Origin: Heterobilharzia americana
Taxonomy: Eukaryota; Platyhelminthes; Trematoda; Strigeidida; Schistosomatidae
Reading direction: 5' to 3'
DNA: 64,000 bases
Assembly: GCA_944470555.2 (NCBI GenBank)
Contig: OX104134.1
Span: forward strand, 114,632,701 to 114,696,700
This document shows positions 22,541-32,880 of the stretch, one piece after another. The notes below the pieces were generated by a model. It had not been told where the DNA came from and ran no database searches. It worked only from the letters and a program-made list of their open reading frames with translations. Numbering within the stretch: position 1 is the first letter of the stretch; every line of letters begins with the position of its first letter. A program made the position numbers and the translations under genes.

Positions 22541-24639
22541 GATGATCAACGAAAACAGGAACTAAACACAACCTACAAAACACTACACTGGACAAAGAAG
22601 TGAAGAAGAGTGCGCCCAAACACAAAAGACACGTCTACAACACACTTGCAACTGAAGCAGAACAGGCTGCAGGCAGGAGACAGAGACCTGACAACACTAT
22701 ATCAAATAACCAAGTAACTTGCTGTCTGGAAGGGGAGAGATCAACACAGATGAAACCAATGAAAGATAGTGAAGGGAACCTAGTTGCCACCAACGAGGAG
22801 AAACAAAGAAAACGACGGGTTGACCACTTCAAAAAACTCCTCTATCGACCACCACCACCACCACCAGCAACTCGTCCAGAAATACCAACAGAAGCCCAGC
22901 CACAGAATTACCAGTGAACACAAACCCCCCAACAAAAGCCGAAGCGAAGTACTCAACGCCATAAAGTTGCTGAAAGCCGAGAAAGCAGCAGGACTAGATG
23001 GAATTCCACCAGAAGCACTGAAAACACATGCAGAGACAACAGCGGACATGCTCACACCACTATTGCAGAAGCTTTGCAAGGAAGGGAGGAAGGAAAGATA
23101 CCCGCCTGCCGATTGATTGGAACAAGGGCTATCTTGTCAAACTTCCAAAGAAGGGAGACCTAAGTCTTCGCAAGAACCGACACGGAATCATACTCCTGTC
23201 CCTGTCCACCTCAACCAAACTATTAAGCCACATCATCCTGGAGAAACTAAAAATTGCTCTGGATTCAAAATTACAACCGGAACAGGCTGGCCGAATTCAG
23301 GAAGAACAAATCATGTACGGATCAAATTGCAACGCAACGCTAGGGTACGCATCATCATAGGACAGAGCACAGAATAGCAGTCAATTCAACTCAACCTCAA
23401 CTTCATCGATTTTGAAAAGGTCTGCGATAGTGTCGACCGGGAAGTAATTTGGCAGGCAGCTCCTTCAACACTACAGTTTTAGTGCCACAAACCTTTATCA
23501 ACTTCATTCAACAGCAGCTATATGCTACATGATACTACATGCCAAGTGATTCACAATGGAAAGCTCAGTGACGTGTTTAGTGAGGACAGGAGTAAGACAA
23601 GGTTGCCTACTATCACAGATAATCTTCCTCATTGTGGTGGACTCCACTGGATCACACAACAGACAACTGTAAGGAGCCAAAAGATGGGCATACGCTGGCT
23701 GCACCGATGAAAAGACCCTAGAACATTTGGATTTCGCCAATGATGACTTATGTCTAACGTCTTGTCGCACAAACTCGAAGATCTGCAGGCGAAAACTAAC
23801 AAGTTGGAAGGAGAGGCGAGGCAGCAAAGACGGGACCTCCTTCACGGGAACGTAGAGAAGACAGAGATGATGAAGATACCCAACCAACAACAACATCAAC
23901 AAGAAGCACCAACCACCATCAACGGGAGAAATCCAAATGAAGTTGTCCCTTTCACCTACCTCTCTACTCAGGCAGCATCATTTCAACTACAGGCGGTGGC
24001 GGCACACATGAGGGTGTCAAAGCCAGGATCGGAAAAGCAGGATAGGCCTTCACTAACCTGAAACCAGTGTGCAGATCTACCGCACTCCACTCAGCATAAA
24101 GCGTAAACAAGATCCGGATTTTCAACACTAATTCAGTCAAGTCAGTGCTTCCATACCGTTCACAAACTTGGCGCGTTACGAAAAGCATTCCCAACAAACT
24201 ACAGACATACATCAACACCTGCCTACACTGGCTCCATACTGAAGGATCAGGTGGCCAGAATAATAAAAATAAGCAACAAGGAACTCTGGCTGGCTGGCTG
24301 GCTAGCAGCGAACCAACCAGTAACCTATCACTCAACAAATATGCAGAAGAATGTGGAGATGGATTGGATTAGGCATACACTGAGGGGACCATTTGGGGAC
24401 ATCACGCGTCAGGCAAGTGTGTCGAATGGAACCCGCATGGGAAAGGACGAGTCGGGCGTCCCAACTGAGGGTAACATGGAGGTGATGGTGTGACGAAGAA
24501 ATGAAAGCTTGTGGGCAGTCGTGGAGCGAGGTTCGAAAGACTGCAGAGAACATAGTGCACTGGAGACGTGCTACTGAAGCCCTTTGTTCCACTAGGAACC
24601 CAGGAATTTAATAATAACATAATAATAAGTAGCAGACCA

Positions 24640-25500
24640 GTTCAGCTTACTTTTTACGAATGCGAAGCGTATGTCAAACACTCACATTTGTGCTCAAGGC
24701 GTTTAGAAGATCCTGGATTTCGTTGCTGTCTTCACTTAGCAGGGCATTCTTTGCTTGTATTCCTCGTCAACCAGATGACCTCCAGGGTGCAGATCAATCC
24801 CTGCGACGTCAGATGCATCTAGCGTTATGCACACTAGTACATCTATGAAGAAGTTAAATGGGAACGGTGACAGTGAGCATCACTGGCGAACACCACTAAT
24901 TGTCGTTAACCCATATAACAACCCTCTACAAGCGCCTACACGGCTGCGTGATCTCGAGTAGAGAGCTTTGATCAGCTTTATATACTTGCTCAGTGCTCCT
25001 TTCACAGGTAGATACTGCTACAATGCCTCTCGGTCAGCAGAATCAGTTGCCATATTCAGATAGAATTTGGCGATCATTGGTCACTGGTAAGTATACTTGT
25101 GCATCAAAACCCATGGAAGGGTAGATATTTGTTCCAAGCACAGTCATCTAGGTTTGAAACATGCATAACTATCTTCAGTCTGCCGTTTTAAGCTCTAGTT
25201 AAACACTGGATATACTTTGACCCTTGGATGTGGAATAAAATTATTGAGAGTGATTTCTCTGTGGTCGTCACAGGAAGACTTCTCACCTTGCCTGTAGACT
25301 GAAATTATCACCAGTGTACAACAGTGTAACATGACTACATCTGATTCCTAAAGGCTAGGTAGTGCTCAGTGAAAAGGCTCAGTTACCACCGACTCTAGAG
25401 GCACACTGTGAGATCCCACTTCAAGCAGGCACTCCGAAACAGCAAAAAACCGTCCAACGATAGCGTATGCCAACAAGATCTCCCACTGATGTTTACAGGT
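24640..25500 (-). pseudogene. minus-strand RTE LINE relic, RT palm (proximal piece)
   Basis: The minus strand reads CDDHREITLNNFIPHPRVK (about 25270-25215), SADREAL.QYLPVKGALSKYIKL (about 25060-24990) and TTISGVRQ.CSLSPFPFNFF (about 24910-24850), followed by HPGGHLVDEEYKQ. These match CDNHRGISLTNIV, SVDREVLWQCLLLKGVPSKYITL and SSGVRQRFPLSPFLFNF of the SR3-like copy at 48.5-49.0 kb. The YADD motif is lost. The reading continues at 21084-20862 beyond the SR2-like insertion. Confidence 0.75.
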
Positions 25501-25639
25501 TTCAAGTGAGACAGTGTCTCTACTTAAGTCAAGTCAGTGCTAGACAGAAACTAGTGGATATTGCAACAAAACTAAAGAAGACGATAACCCTTGTAGCATC
25601 GTCAGCCTGGAGTACTGAAAATACACCAAAAATGTTCTC

Positions 25640-27210
25640 ATGACAGAAATTATTATTATTATTTTTATTATTACTATTATTATTGGAATACAAACATGGT
25701 ACAAGGGTACAAAGAAATGCATCACATATTAATATAACACTATCTTGAACATATGAAGTGAAGGGAAGTGGATAAAAAGAAAAACACCATAAGAATAGAA
25801 TAATTAGAAGAGCAGTCCAGTTAGATACATTCAAAACAAAATATTCATTACTTTTCAGCAGGAGAAGATAAAACGAAGCTACAGCCTGACCACTATCGGT
25901 TTCCATTCTGAGCCATATCTGATAACATATCGAGCTACTGAGTTGCGTGATCACTCGGATCCCACCCCACCCCAACTCGATAAAACTATCCTTCATCGCA
26001 CGACACCACGTCAGTTACTGACCACACTTCTGCTTCTTCCATCCAGTCCCACGACTAGCAAACAATAAACGGTATGGAGGCCGTTGGGAAGACATATGTA
26101 ACACATGTCCAGGTCACCGAGGCCGGTTTCCAGATGACTTCACTTATTGAATGGTGACCTCCATCATGCCCAAACACACGTCGTGGTATCTCACAACTAC
26201 TTATATGATGTTGTCACTAGATGCAAGCAATCCTATGGAGACAACGACGATCGAATACACAAAGTCATCGCACATCCTCAGCTCACACAGGCCAGGTTTC
26301 ACAGGCGTATGCCACTCTGGCTTTCAATGTGTGGTTAGAAATTTTATCAGTCACACCTCCACCACCAGACACAACTAACCAGATACACGAATGTTTCGAC
26401 TAATTCCAATGCCTCACCACCGACAGTCAGCCCAGTCACACACTCCTACCAATCTCCCAAAAGTACTTTGCACTTCGTTGGTGCAAAGCATATACCATAC
26501 TTACGGACAATAATCACCAAGTGATTAAGTGCGATTTGAGTAGCCTGTGTGTTATCGCACAATAAGACGATATCATCCGCATATTAGAGGTTGAATAGCC
26601 GTTCTCTGGGTAGTAAATCTACACCACCATCACACACCTCCTTCACAGCTGTCTCAACAATGTCACCGATAGCAGTTAAAGAAATCGGGCAACCCTGCCT
26701 AACCCCACTGCTGGTTGGGAACGATGGGGACAGGTGGTTGTATGCCACCACTCTATCTGAGGTATGTCATTATCTAGGGCTTTCAGGATGTTGAAAAAGT
26801 TTTCAGGCATGCCCCCTCTCTAACAGGCAATCCCATAGTACAGCTCTGACCAACGAATCGAAACCAGCCCTAATGTCGAGAAACAACGATTGCTGACTTG
26901 CAATACGTCTGGTGATGTTCAAACATCTGGCGGAGGGTAGACACATGATTAATGCATCCACGATCTGAAGGAAAACCGACCTGCTTCTCGCGAACCATTA
27001 TTTGGGCCGGGTGCCTTGTGGTGAATCAAAACTTGGAATTCACTATAGACCTCTGCTTCGTTGGGTGGGTCAGTGTTAACTAACTATGGAGCACGATACA
27101 CTGAAACTGAAGATGCTGGAGCAGTTTGCCAGCCGAACTGCTTTATGAAGTGCTTCGCCCAGAGTTTCAGGCGTCTTTGGAGATTATGTGATGTTGCTTG
27201 TGCTATCCCG
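25640..27210 (-). pseudogene. second RTE LINE (RTE-B) relic, RT part and 3' end
   Basis: Minus-strand translation in order: YRAP..NTDPPNEAEVYSEF and HHKAPGPNN (about 27110-27010), REKQVGFPSDRGCINHVSTL (about 26990; NQAGFR motif), QRTAIQPLI in one frame, and LQYADDIVLLCDN in another (about 26590-26550; intact YADD), then RKYGICFAPTKCKVLL. The C-terminal tail is the 155-codon frame 25996-25529 (MKDSFIELGWGGIRVITQLS). An (AAT)n-rich tail on the minus strand at about 25690-25650 marks the 3' end. About 70 residues between the KAPGP and NQAGFR motifs are deleted. Confidence 0.75.
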
Positions 27211-27214
27211 TCGT

Positions 27215-27427
27215 TGACTGTACCGAATTGATAGGTCTCTATTGACAAATGGGCTCCTGTGCGGATGCCTCCATACTGCCTGTATTTTCATTTTCGATAT
27301 TAATGATGGATAGTGGCTAGCAGTGGGAACAACATCAATCACTTAGAGGCAGGTACATCCAAATGACGATTACCAAATAGGACAAAACGCATGTCCCTGA
27401 TTCCACTACTAGCCACTATGCATCATT
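27215..27427. repeat. palindromic Sm-alpha/hammerhead repeat at 5' side of PLE-1 copy 3
   Basis: Begins with gaccgaatt-type Sm-alpha tail DNA (27230-27300), shared with 35.93-36.01 kb. Then ttaatgatggatagtggctagcagtgg (27299-27325) is mirrored by ccactactagccactatgcatcatta (27401-27426). Between them the plus strand carries a worn hammerhead: tgacga at 27363, caaaacgc for GAAAC, and tgtcc as the cleavage site. Core bases are mutated (GAAA to AAAA), so it is inactive. Confidence 0.65.
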
Positions 27428-27748
27428 AGGTCTCGTGGAGCTGAGTACATCGGCCGTACCATACGTCCTCTTGTAAAACGTGTCCGCGAACACTACCCAG
27501 CCTGGTTTGCAAAGAGAGAACGGAAATACACCTTCAGTTCGATAACAGAACATCTCGTGAACTCAGACCACTTAACTCCTTTCGAGAGCTCATTCAAAAT
27601 TCTCTACAGGGTTCGATCAAACCACTCGAAGGGAGTAAAATCAAGGCATCTGACTATAGCTGAAGCACTAGTCATCCAGAAGTTCAAACCAGCGTTATGC
27701 GTGCAAAAAAGGTACGTCCAACCTTTATCTTTGCCATGGCCATCATAA
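27420..27748 (+). pseudogene. PLE-1 copy 3, GIY-YIG endonuclease C-terminal part
   Basis: One open frame to the TAA at 27746. It contains GAEYIGRTIRPLVKRVREHYP (GIY-YIG core with the conserved R and EH), SSITEHLVNSDHLTPFESSF, a basic region and the family C-terminus YVQPLSLPWPS. This is the best-preserved nuclease of the PLE-1 family here, with no internal stop, but it lacks its RT and everything upstream of the YIG motif. It interrupts the minus-strand RTE-B element between its RT (27210-25640) and endonuclease (29480-28480). Confidence 0.85.
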
Positions 27749-28133
27749 AGCTCTGTCGGCCACAGATTCATTTTGTATCAGGTAACTACACATGTATACC
27801 TTATTCATTTTTCTACTGTATCATAGACTGAACCTGCATTACGTAATTAAAATCTTATTTTCATGATCCCCTGTTTATTCTCATACTCTGTCACAGGCAT
27901 ATCCGATATTACATAATCGCACTTTTATCTCCATAACCCTTCGTTCAGTTTCCTACCTTGCCATAAATTCATCCTGTATTGCGTAATTACATTTAATTTC
28001 ATAATCCTGTCTATTTTCCCACTCTAAACATAAATGTGTATCAATTAACTTCCTTTCGTCATTCAATATATTTTTCCCCCTGACCGGAAACAATTCTGGG
28101 ACATTCTACCTACTGTAACATATATCCACGAAT
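27749..28133 (+). other. PLE-1 copy 3 3' untranslated region
   Basis: AT-rich, with three spaced repeats of a word like tgcgtaatta(c/a)a.tttaatttcataatcc (27840, 27915 and 27980 areas), suggesting a worn internal tandem repeat. No coding content. Confidence 0.5.
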
Positions 28134-28198
28134 GTACAGTTTAGTAAATGACTTTGTCGAAGGGAAAAATTTTTCTTCGCTGAAACCACGTCCTGTAT
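28134..28198 (+). ncRNA. hammerhead-like motif downstream of PLE-1 copy 3
   Basis: Stem I: gtacag (28134-28139) pairs with ctgtat (28193-28198). Stem II: a hairpin cgaagg..aaaa/tttt..cttcg (28158-28179). GAAA is at 28182-28185 and the cleavage triplet GUC at 28190-28192. The CUGAUGA box is poorly kept (aaatgacttt). It has the same hairpin ending (cttcgctga) as the motif after PLE-1 copy 1. Probably inactive. Confidence 0.45.
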
Positions 28199-28479
28199 TT
28201 GAAGATTGTTTACCGGCACACCATTTACCTAACAGACAGTCTCATTGGCACCAGGGCTTCTTGCTGCCAGTGGCTTGGATGAGCAAGAACAGCTTCAAGC
28301 TATTGCCAGATGTAGCTGCTCCTTTCATCTTACTCTTTCGTTCTCACCAACGAGCTTCCCTATCTTTACATAAGCGTTGTGTACTCTTTCGCGTAAGAGA
28401 CGCAAACCACTGTACACGCTATCCACCGGAATGGTCCAACAGACGTCGAGAAGTCGCAGGGAGCTCGTAAAGATCCAGT

Positions 28480-29650
28480 GTTTATTAGTGGGACGTTCTG
28501 CCTAGCCACAAACGGCTTTACACATCATTTTCATGGCGTCCTGCAAGTGCAGCCAATGCTCCTCTACACTTTCTAGAGGACCGGTGGCTAGCCTTGAATC
28601 TCTCTTGGATTGGCATTTAGCTGCAGTGTTAGATGCAACTAATTTGCTTGGATCAACCTATTTAGGATGACGATTTTGATGGCTACCAAAATGCAAGACA
28701 AACTTAGCACATAATAAAGTATGATCCTATTCCGCACAATTAATCTTTATGCCGTGGCAATCATGTAGATACCCATACCACCGGTAGCTGATAGCAGTAT
28801 GATCTGTTTTGAGCGTGAGCTCGAGTAGCAGAAAAAGAACGCCAAGTAGCACAACGGCGATGACTGTGAGGGAAGTTAGTGCCAGCTAGAAATAGGTTGT
28901 GGTCTGTACAAAGCTGCAGAAGACGATCCCCATTATCCGACCTGCCGCCAATTAGTCCACGTTGGCCACCTAAACGACTCTCCTCTGAGCCTAGACGCTA
29001 GATCTGTGCATTCAAATCCACATCTAGCACTACGATATCTGTCAAACGCACTTGGTTGAGGAGGTCACTCAGTTGATGATAGAATTCATCCTTGGTTCCA
29101 TTTGGGCTGCAATCCGTAGGAGTAAAAGCAGAGACGACAAAAAGACATCGTTTCTCCTACCAGTTACTTCTTACTCGAGATGAAACTTCCAGCATATCCG
29201 CACACAAACAATTGTTGACTGGGATCCAGTCCAGTAGTACAGCTGCGGCTCTAGCGCTTACGGTGGTGTCACACAGTCCCCGGATAAGGGCATATGAAAC
29301 TTAATTTTCAGGCTGAAAGATGAGAAACTAAAATGAAGCAATTCACTGGGATCTCGTATGTGGGCCTCTGAGATGCAGCACACCATAGCAAGGCATTCCA
29401 GAGTCCTAGCTAAATCTGACTGTTGTCAGTTTAATCTGCATCAATATGAGATGGTTGAAGGTGGCGAGCTCAAACGGTATGGGTGATTTCACGATGGCTG
29501 CGTCAGATGTAGCACTGTTCAGAGACTCGAAACGGTAGACCCAGACCAGAAATGTAAGCAGTGTACAGCAACTGAGTGAAGATAAAGACAGCAATGAAAA
29601 TGGTAATGATAAAAAGGTACAGTTAGTATGTTTAAACAACAAAAACAATA
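28480..29650 (-). pseudogene. RTE-B relic, AP endonuclease domain
   Basis: The minus strand gives CCISEAHIRDPSELLHF (about 29370), VLLDWIPVNNRLCADML (about 29240), CLFVVSAFTPTDCSPNGTKD (about 29150), IVVLDVDLNAQI (about 29045; the D-x-N catalytic pair is kept as DLN) and DNGDRLLQLCTDHNLFLAGT (about 28940). Frameshifts and a stop after NAQI make it inactive. With 27210-25640 it forms one minus-strand element of about 4 kb, split by the PLE-1 copy 3/hammerhead insertion. Confidence 0.75.
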
Positions 29651-29759
29651 TAGTGGCGACAAAAGAAGTAGTTGGTTATAGAGTTCGTAGTGCGGATAGT
29701 TTGAGTATTTGCAGAAAAGTTGGTGAATTGCTTCAAAATCTTCATTTTATACTGTAAAT

Positions 29760-30010
29760 TTATATTTTGTGTGAGGGCTTGGATACCGTCCGAGCGCTCA
29801 GACAGAAGCAACTGGCCATCTTAGGGGATCACTCCCCGAGCCTTTGGTGCAAAGTATAATACACAAGGTAGTTGAGCAAAATCAGGAGCTGCACTCCCAT
29901 GGTTGCTGGTGACCAAAATGGGTTCTATACGCCATTCGTTATACCTGGGGCCTGGAGCCCATGTGCATCATAGGCTTGGAATCAGGGTTTTCCAACTCCC
30001 GTAAGTGGAC
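29760..30010 (+). repeat. dispersed repeat, probable LINE 5' UTR
   Basis: Shares an ordered series with 37490-37630: ggggatcactcc..gag / gggatgactcc..gag, ctttggtg, gcaaggtag / gtggtag, ctgcactcccatggttgc / ctgcattcctatgga, gtgacc. Two copies in the same orientation imply a repeat family. No coding content. Confidence 0.5.
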
Positions 30011-30984
30011 CTTAACCCAGTCAACATTTTTGCTGGGAAACTCAGGGCCGTTCTTCAAACACGGGACAAATCGTGCGGAAACGTGGGGCAAATCCGGATG
30101 AAGCGTGAGGCGGAACACGTGGGTTAAAACTCGAGGCAAAACTAGGAGAAATGTTGCATAATCCCGCGTTCTGCTCCGTGTTTTCATTCCAATCTGCAAC
30201 ATGCCCCCTTGTTTTGACCCACATAAATGTTGACCGGGCAGCATGCACCATCTGGTGGTAAGCACTGGACATTCGCTTTCGTCAATTAACTTCTGTGGAA
30301 ACATTCATGCCACGTGAAATCAGTGAATAGGACTTCTCCGGCAGAGACGGTGAACGCACACCAAAGGATTTGAAGGCCGATCGATTTAGCTTCCCTACTT
30401 GAGCACAGATGTCATCCATTAGTATCGCTAAGTCGGGACGTTTTGCTTTCTGCAGTAGTAGAAAGCACCAGAAGTATCATCCAAACTGCAGTATTATGTG
30501 TGTAAACTGTGACTACAAATGTTAGTCTTTCCACGTTATGACCGATCCAATCAGTTAAACAACCTACAGATGGTTATTGACTGATATCCATTTGACGAAA
30601 GTACTTTCTTCCCAACAGCTTAATGATATGCCAGCGAAAACACAACAGCTGGTAATTAGGTCTTGGCACACTTACTGCACCCGTTACGTGAATAAGCACA
30701 CCTAGGGTTCTGTATGCGCGACTCATAAACGTAGACTAGATCCATAGCCCGTATTCTAGAGTTTTGCTAAGCAAAGTTTGCTGTTCAGTTTTCTAAAGGA
30801 CCCGGCCACTGAAAACTTCAAGATGAAATCCGTAGCGTGACTATAGAAGAAATTGTTTTGCGAACTAAGATCATCAGAAATGGTTGTGGAGGGAGGAGTT
30901 GGAGAAAACGATAACGGGTTTAGTTTTGGTAGCAGGAAGTGAAGACATTGGAGCCGACAGAAGTAAGGAAGATAGGTTAAGTTT
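30011..30984. other. unassigned DNA, GC-richer than surroundings
   Basis: The minus-strand frames of 121 and 76 codons (30304-29939, 30272-30042) have no recognisable domain. The last 100 nt (30880-30980) resemble minus-strand RTE 5' sequence at 43730-43810. It directly abuts the SR2-like 3'-half copy. Confidence 0.35.
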
Positions 30985-32880
30985 AAGTAACTTGCTGTCT
31001 GGAAGGGGAGAGATCAACACAGATGAAACCAATGAAAGATAGTGAAGGGAACCTAGTTGCCACCAACGAGGAGAAACAAAGAAAACGACGGGTTGACCAC
31101 TTCAAAAACTCCTCTATCGACCACCACCACCACCACCAGCAACTCGTCCAGAAATACCAACAGAAGCCCAGCCACAGAATTACCAGTGAACACAAACCCC
31201 CCAACAAAAGCCGAAGCGAAGTACTCAACGCCATAAAGTTGCTGAAAGCCGAGAAAGCAGCAGGACTAGATGGAATTCCACCAGAAGCACTGAAAACACA
31301 TGCAGAGACAACAGCGGACATGCTCACACCACTATTGCAGAAGCTTTGCAAGGAAGGGAGGAAGGAAAGATACCCGCCTGCCGATTGATTGGAACAAGGG
31401 CTATCTTGTCAAACTTCCAAAGAAGGGAGACCTAAGTCTTCGCAAGAACCGACACGGAATCATACTCCTGTCCCTGTCCACCTCAACCAAACTATTAAGC
31501 CACATCATCCTGGAGAAACTAAAAATTGCTCTGGATTCAAAATTACAACCGGAACAGGCTGGCCGAATTCAGGAAGAACAAATCATGTACGGATCAAATT
31601 GCAACGCAACGCTAGGGTACGCATCATCATAGGACAGAGCACAGAATAGCAGTCAATTCAACTCAACCTCAACTTCATCGATTTTGAAAAGGTCTGCGAT
31701 AGTGTCGACCGGGAAGTAATTTGGCAGGCAGCTCCTTCAACACTACAGTTTTAGTGCCACAAACCTTTATCAACTTCATTCAACAGCAGCTATATGCTAC
31801 ATGATACTACATGCCAAGTGATTCACAATGGAAAGCTCAGTGACGTGTTTAGTGAGGACAGGAGTAAGACAAGGTTGCCTACTATCACAGATAATCTTCC
31901 TCATTGTGGTGGACTCCACTGGATCACACAACAGACAACTGTAAGGAGCCAAAAGATGGGCATACGCTGGCTGCACCGATGAAAAGACCCTAGAACATTT
32001 GGATTTCGCCAATGATGACTTATGTCTAACGTCTTGTCGCACAAACTCGAAGATCTGCAGGCGAAAACTAACAAGTTGGAAGGAGAGGCGAGGCAGCAAA
32101 GACGGGACCTCCTTCACGGGAACGTAGAGAAGACAGAGATGATGAAGATACCCAACCAACAACAACATCAACAAGAAGCACCAACCACCATCAACGGGAG
32201 AAATCCAAATGAAGTTGTCCCTTTCACCTACCTCTCTACTCAGGCAGCATCATTTCAACTACAGGCGGTGGCGGCACACATGAGGGTGTCAAAGCCAGGA
32301 TCGGAAAAGCAGGATAGGCCTTCACTAACCTGAAACCAGTGTGCAGATCTACCGCACTCCACTCAGCATAAAGCGTAAACAAGATCCGGATTTTCAACAC
32401 TAATTCAGTCAAGTCAGTGCTTCCATACCGTTCACAAACTTGGCGCGTTACGAAAAGCATTCCCAACAAACTACAGACATACATCAACACCTGCCTACAC
32501 TGGCTCCATACTGAAGGATCAGGTGGCCAGAATAATAAAAATAAGCAACAAGGAACTCTGGCTGGCTGGCTGGCTAGCAGCGAACCAACCAGTAACCTAT
32601 CACTCAACAAATATGCAGAAGAATGTGGAGATGGATTGGATTAGGCATACACTGAGGGGACCATTTGGGGACATCACGCGTCAGGCAAGTGTGTCGAATG
32701 GAACCCGCATGGGAAAGGACGAGTCGGGCGTCCCAACTGAGGGTAACATGGAGGTGATGGTGTGACGAAGAAATGAAAGCTTGTGGGCAGTCGTGGAGCG
32801 AGGTTCGAAAGACTGCAGAGAACATAGTGCACTGGAGACGTGCTACTGAAGCCCTTTGTTCCATTGGGAACCCAAGGGCA
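30985..32880 (+). mobile_element. SR2-like RTE LINE, copy 2, 3' half only
   Basis: Starts abruptly at aagtaacttgctgtctggaa and follows copy 1 from 22712 to about 24590. The only change noticed in that span is a single A missing from a six-A run near 31107. It contains the same RT fragments and the same stops and frameshifts as copy 1, so both derive from one already-dead sequence. The 3' ends differ in the last bases (ccattgggaacccaagggca then (ATGAT/AATGG) versus ccactaggaacccaggaa then (AAT)n). Confidence 0.9.

Larger units (their letters stand above)
21090..24630 (+). mobile_element. SR2-like RTE LINE, copy 1, near full length
   Basis: A 3.5 kb RTE-clade element with 5' UTR, AP endonuclease, RT and (AAT)-type tail, inserted in a minus-strand RTE relic. 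The endonuclease frame at 21566-21994 (142 codons) reads HSLLRYTPTSNADQEKKEEF and NDLVIGGSVYKHKDI. RT pieces are NAIKLLKAEKAAGLDGIPPE (about 22955), FIDFEKVCDSVDREVIWQ (about 23405; motif A), RTRQGCLLSQIIFLIV (motif B, about 23595) and LDFANDDLCL (motif C, altered). Frameshifts separate all of these. The flanks gcaggcctggtt (21085) and gcagaccagtt (24632) look like a worn TSD. Nearly identical halves exist at 50.4-52.0 and 31.0-32.9 kb. Confidence 0.85.

Noticed and set aside
23525..23902. 125-codon minus-strand frame repeated at 31797-32174
   Set aside because: It is the antisense shadow of the SR2-like RT region. Its duplication only reflects the duplicated element.
29939..30304. 121-codon minus-strand gene
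   Set aside because: No domain-like pattern, an overlapping frame of similar length exists, and the composition fits LINE leader DNA.
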